From the NCBI GenBank assembly GCA_030248135.1, contig JASANC010001852.1:39383-103382 (forward strand): 64,000 nt of DNA. The letters are read 5' to 3'. This DNA is from Theristus sp. LFF4_11 (taxonomy: Eukaryota > Nematoda > Chromadorea > Monhysterida > Xyalidae). Of this stretch, positions 31,327 through 43,100 are shown piece by piece (position 1 is the stretch's first letter; the number at the start of each line of letters is the position of its first letter). The notes below the pieces were generated by a model. It was given only the letters and a program-made list of their open reading frames with translations. It did not search any database and was not told where the DNA came from. Position numbers and translations under genes: made by a program.

Positions 31327-31640
31327 GGTGCACTATTGTAGAACAATTTCTGGGGGGTGCACACACCCCACCCCACCCATGAGGTTTTCTCGCTTAAATT
31401 TTGAAGGAAAAACGCTAAATTTTGCTGCAAAATCTTTGAAATTACAATGAAGAATGTCAAGTTATCATATATTTAGCTTACATTATGAACTTTAAAGACA
31501 AAAAATCATGATTTTTGAGCAAAAGTTCATAATTTTTGGGTGGTCCGAGAAAATTTTTGGGGGGTGTCACTGTTACTTAGGTCCATGTAGGGGGGTGGGG
31601 TGGGTGGGGTGTCTAGCAAATTTCGAGGGGGGTGTGGATG
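31327..31640 (+). repeat. Repeat family C, copy 2
   Basis: Same order of blocks as copy 1, including CACTATTGTAGAA and the TTATCATATATTTAGC core. Confidence 0.8.
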
Positions 31641-31881
31641 GGGGGTGTACCCCCACCCCCCTCGTCATCGGTACTGGGTTGGACTGGCATGGAATGGATC
31701 AAAAAAGAATTGTGAATTTTGAAAAGTCCATGCCGATGATTGGTTTATTCCCTGCTCATTCAATTCCAATTCCAACTGAACAAAGTCACAAAACCACATA
31801 AATTGTCGATCGCTCTTCTCAATACATTATTTTTACTTTTTCACAAATGCACGTCAGCCATCTTTTTAGTTGGTGTCAGAA

Positions 31882-34800
31882 ATGCAGCGTTCTCGTGTCA
31901 CTCGTAAGCAACGGCCACGGGAAGCGCTGTCAATGATCTACACAGTCATCATGTCGTGGTGTTTGGTTGTTTTTGCCTATGCTCTGCGTTTTGTTCGCCT
32001 GCATGGGACTCGATTGCTAAATTGTTTGGCAAGTGAAAAATGCAAAGGTGAAGTTTATTCAGTTCTGTGGGATTTATCTTGTGTCCACAACACGGTGTTT
32101 TGGGCAGTCGCAGTTAGCGTCTCATTTCTTCCGCTAGGCTTCGCTCGTTTTAAGTAGCAAAACATGGCATATCCGTATGTAAGCCCATTTTTCCAAACGT
32201 TTCGAACCGAAAAGACGTCATGGGTACTTTAAAATCTGCGCTGTCATGCGAAACGTACCGGATATTTTAGTTTGACTGATCTCTTCACGTGGCCAAATAC
32301 ATGAAGAGGTGAACCAAACTGAAATTCTGTGCTTGTGCATGGTACGCTTGCCGGCACCACGCACGCATGTGCATGGCGTTTTTAAACTTAATTAAATGAC
32401 GTCATTTCGGTCCGACAGGTTCAAATATATCTACGACAGATAATGGTTATGATGAACTTGTCTGGCGTGCGTGTGTACGATCGCGGCCTAAGAGATGGCA
32501 GCCCGTACGATCAGTTTTGCATTGTTTTGCAACTTTGTTCGTAATCCTGTGTTCATTCATTCAGCTGAAGATCGAGTGGTTCACGTGCGGACACAGGCGT
32601 CGCGCCTCCAGAAACCGCATCAACCGTGTCCTGTGAACTCATTATTGTAATTTGCTGCTGAAATAGATTTTATAAAAAACCGAATAGGTGCTGATGCAGA
32701 GTGACTCTTTCACGTTTCAGCACAACTAAATACACAGCGTTGACGTTCATTCCAAAGTTCTTGCTCATCGAGTTCACCAAGTTCCACAATATTGTCTATT
32801 TAGGTATCTCGATCATGCAGGTAATGAGACCAAATTCAGCCGCATGCAATCTCAACTTGTAAACTGCTGTTTCTTTAATTTGCTTCCAGCAGTTTCCCGG
32901 GCTTTCGCCGTCTGGACGCTTTACCCACATAACGCCCCTGACTGTCATTTTGTTGTACACTGCCATAAAAGAAATTTATGAAGATTTGGTAAAACGGCGC
33001 TTTGATGCCACTTTCTTTTAAACAGTTCAAAAAAAGTAAAAATAAACTGAAATATCTCAACAAAAAATGCTCACAAAGAAACTGCTTAGAAACGTCGCCG
33101 TTCCGACAACCTCGTGAACAACACAACAACGGATGTGTTTCATGGTATCGGAGACTGGCGACCAACCAAATGGCGTCAACTAAAAATTGGCGATGTTGTT
33201 CGCATCGATAATAATATGGTTTATAAAAGTGTTGTAAATACAGTCTGAAAAGTGAATTTCAGAATCTAGTTGTTCAAAAAAGCAAAAATGTATCAGTTAA
33301 TAGTATTACAATAAACCCCCAGGATAATATTGGGGTTGGGGGGGGGGGGTTGAAAAGGGGGGGGTGGGAAAAAGGCAAACGCCAGGCGTGGCAGAAACCA
33401 AAGTCACGAAACTCTTCCCTACACTTTTAACAAAAATTGCTTCGCACTGTGTTGAGCGCTGTTTTCAGGCTTTTCCAGCTGACTTGGTAATTTTCAAAAG
33501 TCCGACAATGATTATTTGTGGGATTGAAACTGGTCGGGGGGGGGGGGTTTATTGGTGGGGGGGAGTAATGGGGGGTTTAAAGGGGTAATACGGTTAATAA
33601 ATTTAACCGGCATGGCCTACTCTGAAACGTCAAGCTTGGATGGGGAAACGAATTTGAAGGTGCTGTCAGGAAGTGGTGTCAGTCAATTCTAATTACTGTA
33701 GGATCTCGTCAACACATCCATGATAATCACATACAATTGTGACGTTTTGGTTTTGCAGAATTGCCAATACGAATGAGAAAGCTCAAGCTCATGGTCATTG
33801 CTTCAGTTGTTGTGCAGGTGCGCCAAGCGATCATGGGTAACATGTGTGACAACGACGCAGCGCTCGCCCAGCTGGACGCCAACATTGTCTGTCAACCGCC
33901 CACTCCGCGGCTCGGTGACTTCAGCGGCCGTTTGGACATGCGCAGCGACATGACCTCGCACGTGCTCTGTTGGTTTCACGCTGGAAAAATGCCAAAATCC
34001 ATTCGACAGTGCATTGCGTGCCGAGCGTTCATGCCATTAATGATGCCTGGCACATTCAGCTGCAGCACAGCTGTTGATGCGCGGTGCCCGTCTGCGCAAC
34101 ACGCTCTGGGCGATCGCCGTCGTGGTATACACCGGCCGCGACACGAAAATGCGCCTGAACTCAAAAGCCACACGCAGTAAACGGTACCACTGAGAACATC
34201 TACTGAACAAACGCCATGCAAACGTTGATTTTGTTCAGCAGTCCACTAAACTAGTCTTTGTCTAGTTCAGTTTTGCAGTGGTTGCATGACTGTCGCGTAT
34301 TTTCTTATCGCTGCAGTTCGAATGTGGATGGCCTGGCGAACTGGCTGATGTTGTCACTCGTGGGTGTCGCTTCGCTGATATCCGTGGTGGCAGCGGTGTT
34401 TCAGCAGATATACGATGTTGGAAACACTGCTGTTTTGGCGCTTGGCGTTCGTAAGTTTTTTTGCGCAAACAAGAGATCTTGAAACGACAATCTGAAACCG
34501 TATTCTTGTTTGCCAACAAGTTTTCTACAGGGTGTTTCCGAAGTAGTGGGCAGGTGTTTGACGCGTCATTTCTCGAGTTGTGTTAAACCATATTCAATGA
34601 AATTTATTTTAGACAGTTGTTCAGAAAAGTTCAACTTAGATTTGTGCACAATTTCAGAGAAATTCATTCATTTGCACACAAATGACAGCAAAACACACAA
34701 AAACACAAAAACTGGGGGTTCTTGTTTGGCACCGGGTGAAACATAAGCGCCCCAAAATCGTTACATGCATGAATAGGAAATATTTTTTTATCCGATTTGT

Positions 34801-37800
34801 TTGCTTTTTGTTTTTTCATGCTTACTGGTTTTTGGAACGTGCTAAACCAGCGTACATGCGCGAGAAGGCGGTTTTGGCCGTGACGGATAGGTGCAGGCGA
34901 TGCATTGAGGCGCATGGTGGACACTTTGAGAAATTTGATTGAGTTGATGTTGTCCGGTGGTATCGCGTGATCTGGTAATTTCTGGTTCATTTTAAATTTT
35001 TTTGTGTTTTGCTCTGTCATTCGTGTGCAGGTAAATGAAATTCTCTGGAATTTTGCAAAAAAATGTAAATTGAACTTTCCTGAAGAACTGTCTAAAATTT
35101 CATTGTATATGGTTCATCAACATAACTCGAGAAATAACGCTCAAATACCTACCCACTACTTCTGAAACACCCTGTAGTAATGGTCAGTTCATGTTGCCAA
35201 TGTTATCCATTTTGAAGCCGAACCATTTATTGCAGCATTGCGTACATCGGAAAACTATGTGTTCAACTTTGCGACGTTCCTGATTGTGCACACAGACATG
35301 GTGCCAATGAGTCTACGCATCACGCTTGAGATGGTGCGCATTGGACAGGCCTTGTTCATAAACTACGACTCAGACATGGTCAGACTGTCTAGTTACTTTT
35401 GTGCAAAGGTCGCGTTTTTTCAAATTTCTGGAATGACAAAACCGATTGGTGCAGGTTGACGAAGCCACGGGCAAGCACGCGGTGGCGCGCAATTCGCTGC
35501 TGAACGAGGAGTTGGGCCAGATCCGCTACTTGCTCGCCGACAAAACGGGCACCCTGACGCAGAACGTGATGCAGTTCAAGATGTGCGCCATCGGCATCCA
35601 CATTTACGGCAACATGCGCAGCAAACGCGCAACATTCCACGATGCGCAACTCAGACGACTGTTGGATGACCCCAGTTTGGTGAGCGAGCAGCCGTTTGGT
35701 AGTGGCTGAGTGCAATGTTGGCTGCTGCTGAATGAATAACGAGTTTCTGATTTTTATTACGAAATGAACCCCAGACACGGTCAGAGCTCTGAGTTGAAGC
35801 AACGTTGGTCTTTTGTAATTGCGAGCACGTTTCATTTCAACATCTGCCAACACCAACACAGAATGACCACGAAATGGCGTGCCACCTGTTGACCGCCATG
35901 TCTGTGTGCCACACGGTGGTGCCTGAGGTTGACCCGTGCCACCATGAGAAACTCATCGGTTATCAAGCGTCGTCACCAGGTGCAGTCTGCTGCTGCTATT
36001 GCAAACATGGCATGGCCGAATAAATACTCTCCATCAAGACGGAATTTGTCGCAAACTTCGAGTTGTCTTTTTCAAGAATGCCATGTTATTTTCAATCGTG
36101 TGTGCAGTAGACAAAGAACATTCAAAATAGCAAGAACAAAACAACGCAATTAATTTCAGACAATTGTCTTTCTGAAAGCCTTTTTTACTTTCATTCAAAT
36201 TCCGCGCGCTCCTTGCACCCTGAAAAATGCCATGGCCACGCCGTATTATTAGTTGCCATACCTTTTCAAACAAGAAGCACTTTAGATGAAGGAGCGCTGG
36301 TTCGTGGCGCAGCTGATTTGGGTTATGTGTTTTCTGGACGGACACCGCAAGCGATCACGATACGAATAGTTGAGTTGCTTGCTTTCATGTGCACTGGCGT
36401 TCCAATTAATGTCACCAAAAACTGTTTGCAGAAGAGCAGAGAGCGCAAGTTTGATGTGTTGGCGGTGCTCGAGTTCGACAGCATCCGCAAACGCATGAGC
36501 GTCTTGCTGCGGGACACCGGGACAAAACAAATCATCATGTACACCAAAGGCGCCGTGAGCATCGGAATACCACGCTTTGGAACGGCTGTCCTGCCCAGAG
36601 TGGACGTGCAAAATGGCTTACGCTTAGTTTTGTTTTCAGGAGATGACGATGTTTCCATTGTTGCGAAAGGAAGACGCAGAAGCACGTAATAATGCTGATC
36701 AAGTTTTGAAAATGTTCGCTTGCAACGGTAAACTGCACCATTGCGCTGGGACAGCCGATTGCTGCATACAATACAATAGAACACACATTGGTTTAATTTT
36801 GATTCCGAGATTCAATGCGCGCATATAGATAAACAGTTTCATGCATGATGCGGGAATTCAAAATTGGTAAGGTGATCCGAGTGCCGTAAATAGGGCCGGG
36901 TCAATTGGGCTGTTTAGAGATGCTATATAAAAATTGACACTAGCTTCCTTTCGACTTCTGCAGACGCACTGAGTCACCCGAGTAGCAGAACCCAACAAAT
37001 TGGTGATACATAGAAATGAATGCATGACATTTTTGCGTGCACTCAGGCCTGCGCACTCTGTGCTATGCGTACACGCTGATTGATGAGAGCGTCTACGCGG
37101 AGTGGAAAAAAGGCTACGATCGCATCATGGCCGCTATCAGCTGCAGCGATGCGGACGTTCGCGAACAACGATTGTCGCAAGTGATCGCTGACGTGGAGAG
37201 TGTTCGTTTCAAATCAGTGCCTGCTTTCCGTTCGTTGTTGCGAGAGTTGCCTGCCTAACAACTCGACGCTATACCAACTTTTCTAGAATCTCACGTTCTT
37301 GGGCGTTACGGCGGTCGAGGACAAACTGCAAGTGGTACGGCAATAAATTGGTTTTCTCGTGTATTGCTGTTGAATGCTGTCTGAGTGAGTCGCTTACAGG
37401 GTGTGCCAGAGACAATCGAGTCGTTGATGCGAGCTGGCATCTGCGTTTGGATGCTCACTGGCGACAAACAGGAGACCGCTGTCAACATCGCACATTCATG
37501 CCGACTCATTGAGCCGTGCGCGTATTTGAAAAATTTAATAAACTTTGCGCTTAATAAATTACGATGTTGGAACAAAATTCGCAGTTACATGCAAACGGTC
37601 GTATTGAACGAAAGCAGTTACGAGGCAGCCTCGTGTCGACTGCGTGCGCTTATGGGAAAGTGCAACATTGAGGAGAACATTGACGACAGAGACAACATCA
37701 CAAACTTGGCTATGGTCATTGACGGAGAGGTGGCATTAATGGCATGCATGCATACATCAGTAGCAGCGGGCTCTTTGATTTGTTTCAAAAAATAGTACAA

Positions 37801-39927
37801 CAACACAAAATGTAGACAGGCGTGTTCGTTGCAAGCAGAACACCCCGGTTTCTCTGAGTTTCGCGTTGCAGACGCTGCAGCACACGCTCGTTGGCAACCT
37901 GCGTCATTTGTTTGCCATTTTTGCGTTACACTGCCGTGCCGTTGTCTGCTGTCGCGCGAGTCCAATGCAAAAGGCACAAATTGTTGACTTGATTCGACAG
38001 ACGTCCGGTGATATCACGCTCGCCATTGGTGATGGTGGAAATGATGTTGCCATGATACAGGTGAAGCTGTCGGAATCAATCAGACTTTCAGTTCAGTTGA
38101 TCACGCGATGCAGCCAATCAGCGTAGACCTTCACAGCTTAGCTTTTCTTCTGATTCAGACTGCACACGTTGGTGTTGGCATCATTGGAAGAGAGGGACTG
38201 CAGGCTGTGAACGCTGCCGATTATGCGTCAGCTTTATTCCATAAAGTGTCAATAAAAAACAAAAAAAATTAGTGTCATTCATTCGTCTGAAATTCTTCAG
38301 CATCGGGCAATTTCGATTCCTTAAAAAGCTGCTGCTCGTTCATGGACATTGGTCGTTTGTGCGCATCATGAAGCTAATCATGTACACCCTGTACAAAGGC
38401 ACCGCGCACGTCTGTCTTCAGGTTGCACAAAGCAGCGTTTTTGCGACCGATGCAGTAACACTGAAAAAACGGTGATACTAAACTGGATACTAAAGCGGCT
38501 ACTAACTACTCGTTGCTAATGCAGTTGATTGATTGCAAATGAAATGCAGTTGTATTCGGCCTTGCTACTACACTCAGGCGACTTTTGCGTGGTACTCTGT
38601 GTTCTCGGGGCAGATGTTCGTGGCGCGTTGGCTGGCCGCCACGTACGCACTGTTCTTCACAGCACTGATGCCGCTCGTCATCGGACTGTTCGACAGACCG
38701 GCGCACGCAGAGACGATGCTCACGCACGAATGCCTCTACCAGTTGACACAAAGTCGCGACGCGTTCTCTATCAAGGTGTGTGCGCTGCGTTTCATTCGCT
38801 GGTGCTCACTGTTTTTTACTCTTATTTTCTGGTTTGTTCTGTGTTTTTTTCTGAATCAGAAAATGAAGTTGTGTGAACGCATTCCAGCAGTTCATCCATT
38901 GGCAGTTCACGGCTGCGGTGCACTCATTTTTCATCTTTCACATCGCCATGTTGGTGTTCGAGCATGAGCCATGGTACTCAACCGGCGAAACGGACACCAT
39001 TCTCGTATGCAGCACGTCCGCTTTCTTTGTAAGTCGAAAAAAAGTACGCAACAGCGCTCTGCTTACTTCTGCTCTGAGCACAACAGAAAGATCAATACCA
39101 AATTGGTGTTTTAGTATTTGGTACTGGTGGTCAACCTGAGAGGATGCCTTGAAATGAACGCGTGGACATTGGTGAGACAGTGCCGCATTCATTGGGTGTC
39201 GTGTTGCTGTTGTCGCATTGCACTGTGCGTTTGCAGCCGGTGCACGCAGCGTTCTGGTTGAGCGTGTTCGCGGTGCTGCTCGTGGCGTCCATCTACTCGT
39301 ACCTCTGGCCGATCGTGCCCTGCTGCGCCGACATGCTGAATGTGTTCGCCAGATTCATGGCCACTGCCAGATTCTGGTTTGGCCTGCCGCTGGTCGTCGT
39401 CGTCACGCTGATGCCAGACTTGATCTTCAAAGTGTACGTGTGCGATTGATCGGTATGAAACACAAATCGCAAAGAATCGAATCACACTCGACTCAGCTCC
39501 ATGGCAGCCAAGAACCGCATTTACAAATCCGTAGGCTCCGTCGCACATTCTACAAGACGACGGCCGATTACATTCGAGAGGTCGAACTGGGCCATTTGGA
39601 CCCGCTCGTACTGATCAGACGAGCCCTGAGGCAAATCGGAGGACGCATTCGCAAAGTGCTGCTCCCTGAGGCGTTGCGCATGAAACGTCAGTTTGCAACG
39701 ATTCGTGGTCACACGTGTACGCATTTGGTCAGTGTGCGTTTTGTGCGCTTTCAGAGCCACGCGGTTTCGCATTCAGCCAGGACGAGGCGGGCCCTGTGCC
39801 GCAGTCCTCGCTGGTGCGCGTGGACATGTCATCCCGGAGCGCTCGCCAGACGCCCTCCGAACGCATTCAACGTGAACTCTCCTATCGCCCTCGTTCAATA
39901 CATTCAATCGCCGAAAACCCGCTGTGA
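31882..39927 (+). CDS. ATP8A: P4-type phospholipid flippase (ATP8A/Drs2 class)
   Basis: P4-ATPases move aminophospholipids to the cytosolic leaflet, usually with a CDC50 partner. About 28 exons join in phase, from 32565-32646 to 39755-39927. Key parts: [13 protein letters not shown] and [12 protein letters not shown] (TM1-2), SLDGETNLK (actuator), [10 protein letters not shown] in TM4 (family PISL), DKTGTLTQN with the phosphorylated Asp at 35539, YQASSP joined to [48 protein letters not shown], six C-terminal TM segments (exons 37872-39433) and a tail with [10 protein letters not shown]. That tail motif is the ATP8A/Drs2 autoregulatory element. The likely start is ATG 31882 in a 22-bp exon with donor GTAAGC that matches phase; a rival start is 32449. 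The exon around LDGETN (33469-33659) is disrupted by a poly-G block. Confidence 0.92.
33325..33600. repeat. Poly-G-rich blocks inside ATP8A, suspected assembly artefact
   Basis: Two G-tract clusters (about 33334-33366 and 33535-33590) flank and interrupt the exon encoding FPADLVIF through SLDGETNLK. The reading frame passes into G-tracts after GIET and a second GAAAC appears before SLDGETN, with no usable acceptor. Confidence 0.7.
34528..35174. mobile_element. Mariner-like MITE in ATP8A intron
   Basis: Ends CAGGGTGTTTCCGAAGTAGT at left, and CAGGGTGTTTCAGAAGTAGT read inward from the right, pair over about 85 bp. The element is flanked by TA on both sides, the usual Tc1/mariner target. No transposase. 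It lies between exons 34317-34450 and 35236-35378. Confidence 0.8.
36013..36245 (+). repeat. Dispersed repeat family D, copy in ATP8A intron
   Basis: Shares blocks such as GCGCGCTCCTTGCACCCTGA and CAATCGTGTGTGCA with 61832-62100, in the same order. Identity is moderate. Nature unknown; no clear terminal repeats. Confidence 0.65.
36797..37007 (+). repeat. Dispersed repeat family E, copy in ATP8A intron
   Basis: Aligns with 57007-57217: CAATGCGCGCATA, GTGATCCGAG, TAAATAGGGC and GCAGAACC occur in the same order and spacing. It lies in the intron between exons 36640-36727 and 37047-37201. Confidence 0.65.
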
Positions 39928-40124
39928 TTCATTACATTATAGTCGGACTGGACATCAAACACGATTCTAATGTTTTTGAACACCTCATACGTGTTCTCAA
40001 AACCATTCAATTACAATTAGACAAAGAGCACAAAGTTAGGAGCTTGCTTTACCTGAGTAACAACTTTTAAGCTGAGTAATAACATCGGAAAAATACGTTT
40101 TGGTAAAATCACATCGCCTCTCTT
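39928..40124. other. Intergenic gap between convergent genes
   Basis: 197 bp between the stop of the ATP8A-class gene and the stop of the kelch gene on the other strand, so both 3' UTRs must be short or overlap. No clear AATAAA on either strand. Confidence 0.6.
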
Positions 40125-43100
40125 CTACCAAAACCTGCGCAACAGAAACAGCGTTGTTGTAAGACTAAAAGTCAGCAAGTTGATTGTTGCTTGAGGTTGA
40201 ATAGCAGCAGAAGCAACAACTATATTCGGCACGGCAGCGGCCGAGAAGCACATTCGATGGTTTAGGAGAGCACCTGTGCAAAAAATGAATCAACATGGAC
40301 ATACGGTTTCCGCAAGAAACAGTGATCAACGATTACCCTCTCGGATCGACGAGTGCTTTCCCTTCCAGTCGTACACTTCAACACTGTTCATGAGGCTGAG
40401 GCCAGTCAGTTGAGTGGTGCCGCGGGGACAGCTGTTTTGCCGCGATTCGTCTTTCCAACAGTGTCCGGCAAACAGCAACACCTGTGCGTCTGCACCATCG
40501 CCGATCAACATCATCTGATGATCGCTGAAACATGTTTGCTAACTGTTTTTTATTTGAATAGCATCGACACATACAGCGCATTCATGTTTGTCAACGACAA
40601 CGCCGATGAAAACAAGCCAATTTTGCTTTAGTGTTGTTGGTTGTGTGAGAGTTTCCTGCACCGCAACTGCTAGAGTGATCGGCATGGCCTAGCAATGCAG
40701 ACCTCCGATTGTAGAGCAGCGGTGGTGCCGCTGTCCACGTGGTGTTGTTCGCCGGGTCGTACGTCTCGCATTCACCTGACGGCGGATAGCCGCCACAGAC
40801 GAGGATGATGTGGTCGAGCGCGATTGCAGCGTGATCCTCGCGCGCTCTCAGCAAAGGGGCCTCGGTCGACCACGACGACGACGTCCAGTTGAACGCGTAA
40901 ACGTCCGACAATATCGGTGAACAATTGCCCCGCGTTGGTCCAGTGCCACCGATGCTGCAGTAAACGGCGTGTGCTCAACGGCGCCGCCCACTTATTGCGG
41001 CCTGTAGAGTTGTGGCCCGCTTATTGCGGCCCGTTCGATTCCGGCCCAGCGAATTTTCCCTAGCACGAGTAGCAAGCCGTAGGGATTTTGAGATTTGTGA
41101 TAAATCCAAAAATGACTACAATGTTGCGATAATTTGCAAAATCATTCCTTCCAGCAGTTTACTGTTCGTGCCAGGGAAAATTCGACGTGCCGAAATTGCC
41201 CGGGTAAAAATTCTTCGGGTCAGAATCGAACGGGCCGCAATGAGAGGACCGCAACTATTCGGGCCGAAATTTTGCGGACCGCAATAGTACATGAACCAGG
41301 AAAACTGACACTGAGACGGTTTTTTAACGATACGCAAGAAAAGATGGCATATTTGTACAAGTGCGTGGGAATTGCCTCCAAATGTGTAAACGTCATAAAA
41401 AACCATGATTTTTTGAGAGGCCGCAGGCCGTGCCTAGCTCGGGTGTAAGTGGGTCAGTGAGCGAGAAAAGTTCCGACAAACCTGTAATAAATGCCATCGA
41501 GTTGTACAGCCGCATGATCGCTGACGGCACGTGGCAGCCGCATTGGCGGCACCATGGTGACGTATGTGTCAGTTGTCGTGTCATACACGTCGCATGTGTC
41601 CGTGTAGTAGAGTGCCATATTCTCAGTGCCATTGATGCCGCCGCACAGCACGAGCTTTGTGTCATTCACACAGACAGCCGTGTGCAACGTTCGTGGGCTC
41701 GCTGAACATTCCTAACAGGCAGGGTGTTTCCTCCCACCCCCAAAATTTTTTATTGCGATTTCAGGGGCTGAAACCGTGACAGAAATGGGGTTTTCGGGTA
41801 CGCTGAATTCAAAACTTTTATTTAGAAATTTGCCCGACGTTTCTATTGTGCCCTAAACGCGTATGCCATGGGGATGAGGAGGGAAAATTCCTTGATAATT
41901 AAATTTAAATAAAAAAACGCGTCACAAGAAACCTGAAATCCTGTTACAAATACAAATCAAGGTCGCTGAGTCCGAATATGACGTTTATTTTTTTATACGA
42001 ATTACTCCGCGCCCTAAAAACGGCCTCTATAAGGACGAAAAGAGGAAAAATTTAAAAAAATCGGAAACTAGTCAAAAAATCGGAAAACTAAGCCATAAAC
42101 ACAAATCGAGGTCGCTGAGTCCCAATATGACGTTTATTTTGCCATACGAATTACTGCGCAGCCTGAAAACGGTTTCTATAGGGACGAAAAGGGGAAAAAT
42201 TTTAAAAAAACTCGAAACTAGTCAAAAAAATTTGAAAACTAAGCCATAAACACAAATCGAGGTCGCTGAGTCCGAATATAACGTTTATTTTGCCATACGA
42301 ATTACTCCGCACCCTAAAAACGGTTTCTATAGAGACGAAAAGGGAAAAAATTTAAAAAAATCGGAAACTAGTCACAAAAATTAGAAAAGTAAACCATAAA
42401 TACAAATTGAGGTTGCTGAGTTCGAATATGACGTTTATTTTGCTATATGAATTACTCTGCACCCTAAAAACAACCACTACAAGGACAAAAAGGGAAAAAA
42501 CCGGAAACTAGAAAAAAACAGAAAACTAAGCCTTAAATACAAGTCGAGGTGGCTGAGTCCGAATATAACGTGTATTTGCCATAACAATTACTCCGCATTT
42601 TAAAAACGGCCTTTATAGGAACGAAAAGGGAAAAATTAAGAAAAATCAGAAAGTAGTAAAAAAAATCTGAAAACTAAAACATAAATACAAGTCGAGGTGG
42701 CTGAGTCCGAATATAACGTTTATTTGCCATAACAATTACTCCGCATTTTAAAAACGGCCTTTATAGGAACAAAAAAATTTAGGGTGCGGAGTAATTCGTA
42801 TAGCAAAATAAACGTTATATTCGGACACAGCGACTTCGGTTTGAGTTTATGGTTAGTTTTCAGACTTTTTTTACTAGTTTCCGATTTTTTAAATTTTTTT
42901 CGTTTTTCGTCCCTTTAAAAGCCGTTTTTAGGGTGCAGAGTAATTCGTATAGCAAAATAAACGTTATATTCGGACTCAGCGACCTCGATTTGTGTTTATG
43001 GCTTTCAAAATTTTTTTGACTAGTTTCCGATTTTTTTAATTTTTTTCCCTTTTCGTTCCTATAAAGACCGTTTTTAAGGTGCGGAGCAATTCGTATGGCA

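Noticed and set aside
29555..31450. ORFs of 60-104 codons in both strands
   Set aside because: Same cause: tract-rich repeats of families A and C.
31882..32157. 91-codon ORF as an independent small membrane protein
   Set aside because: The first 22 bp end at a strong GTAAGC donor in the phase needed by ATP8A; the remainder is better read as intron.
33761..34180. 139-codon ORF taken as a single coding exon
   Set aside because: Only its middle (33818-33961) is in the P4-ATPase frame; the rest crosses an intron and continues out of frame.
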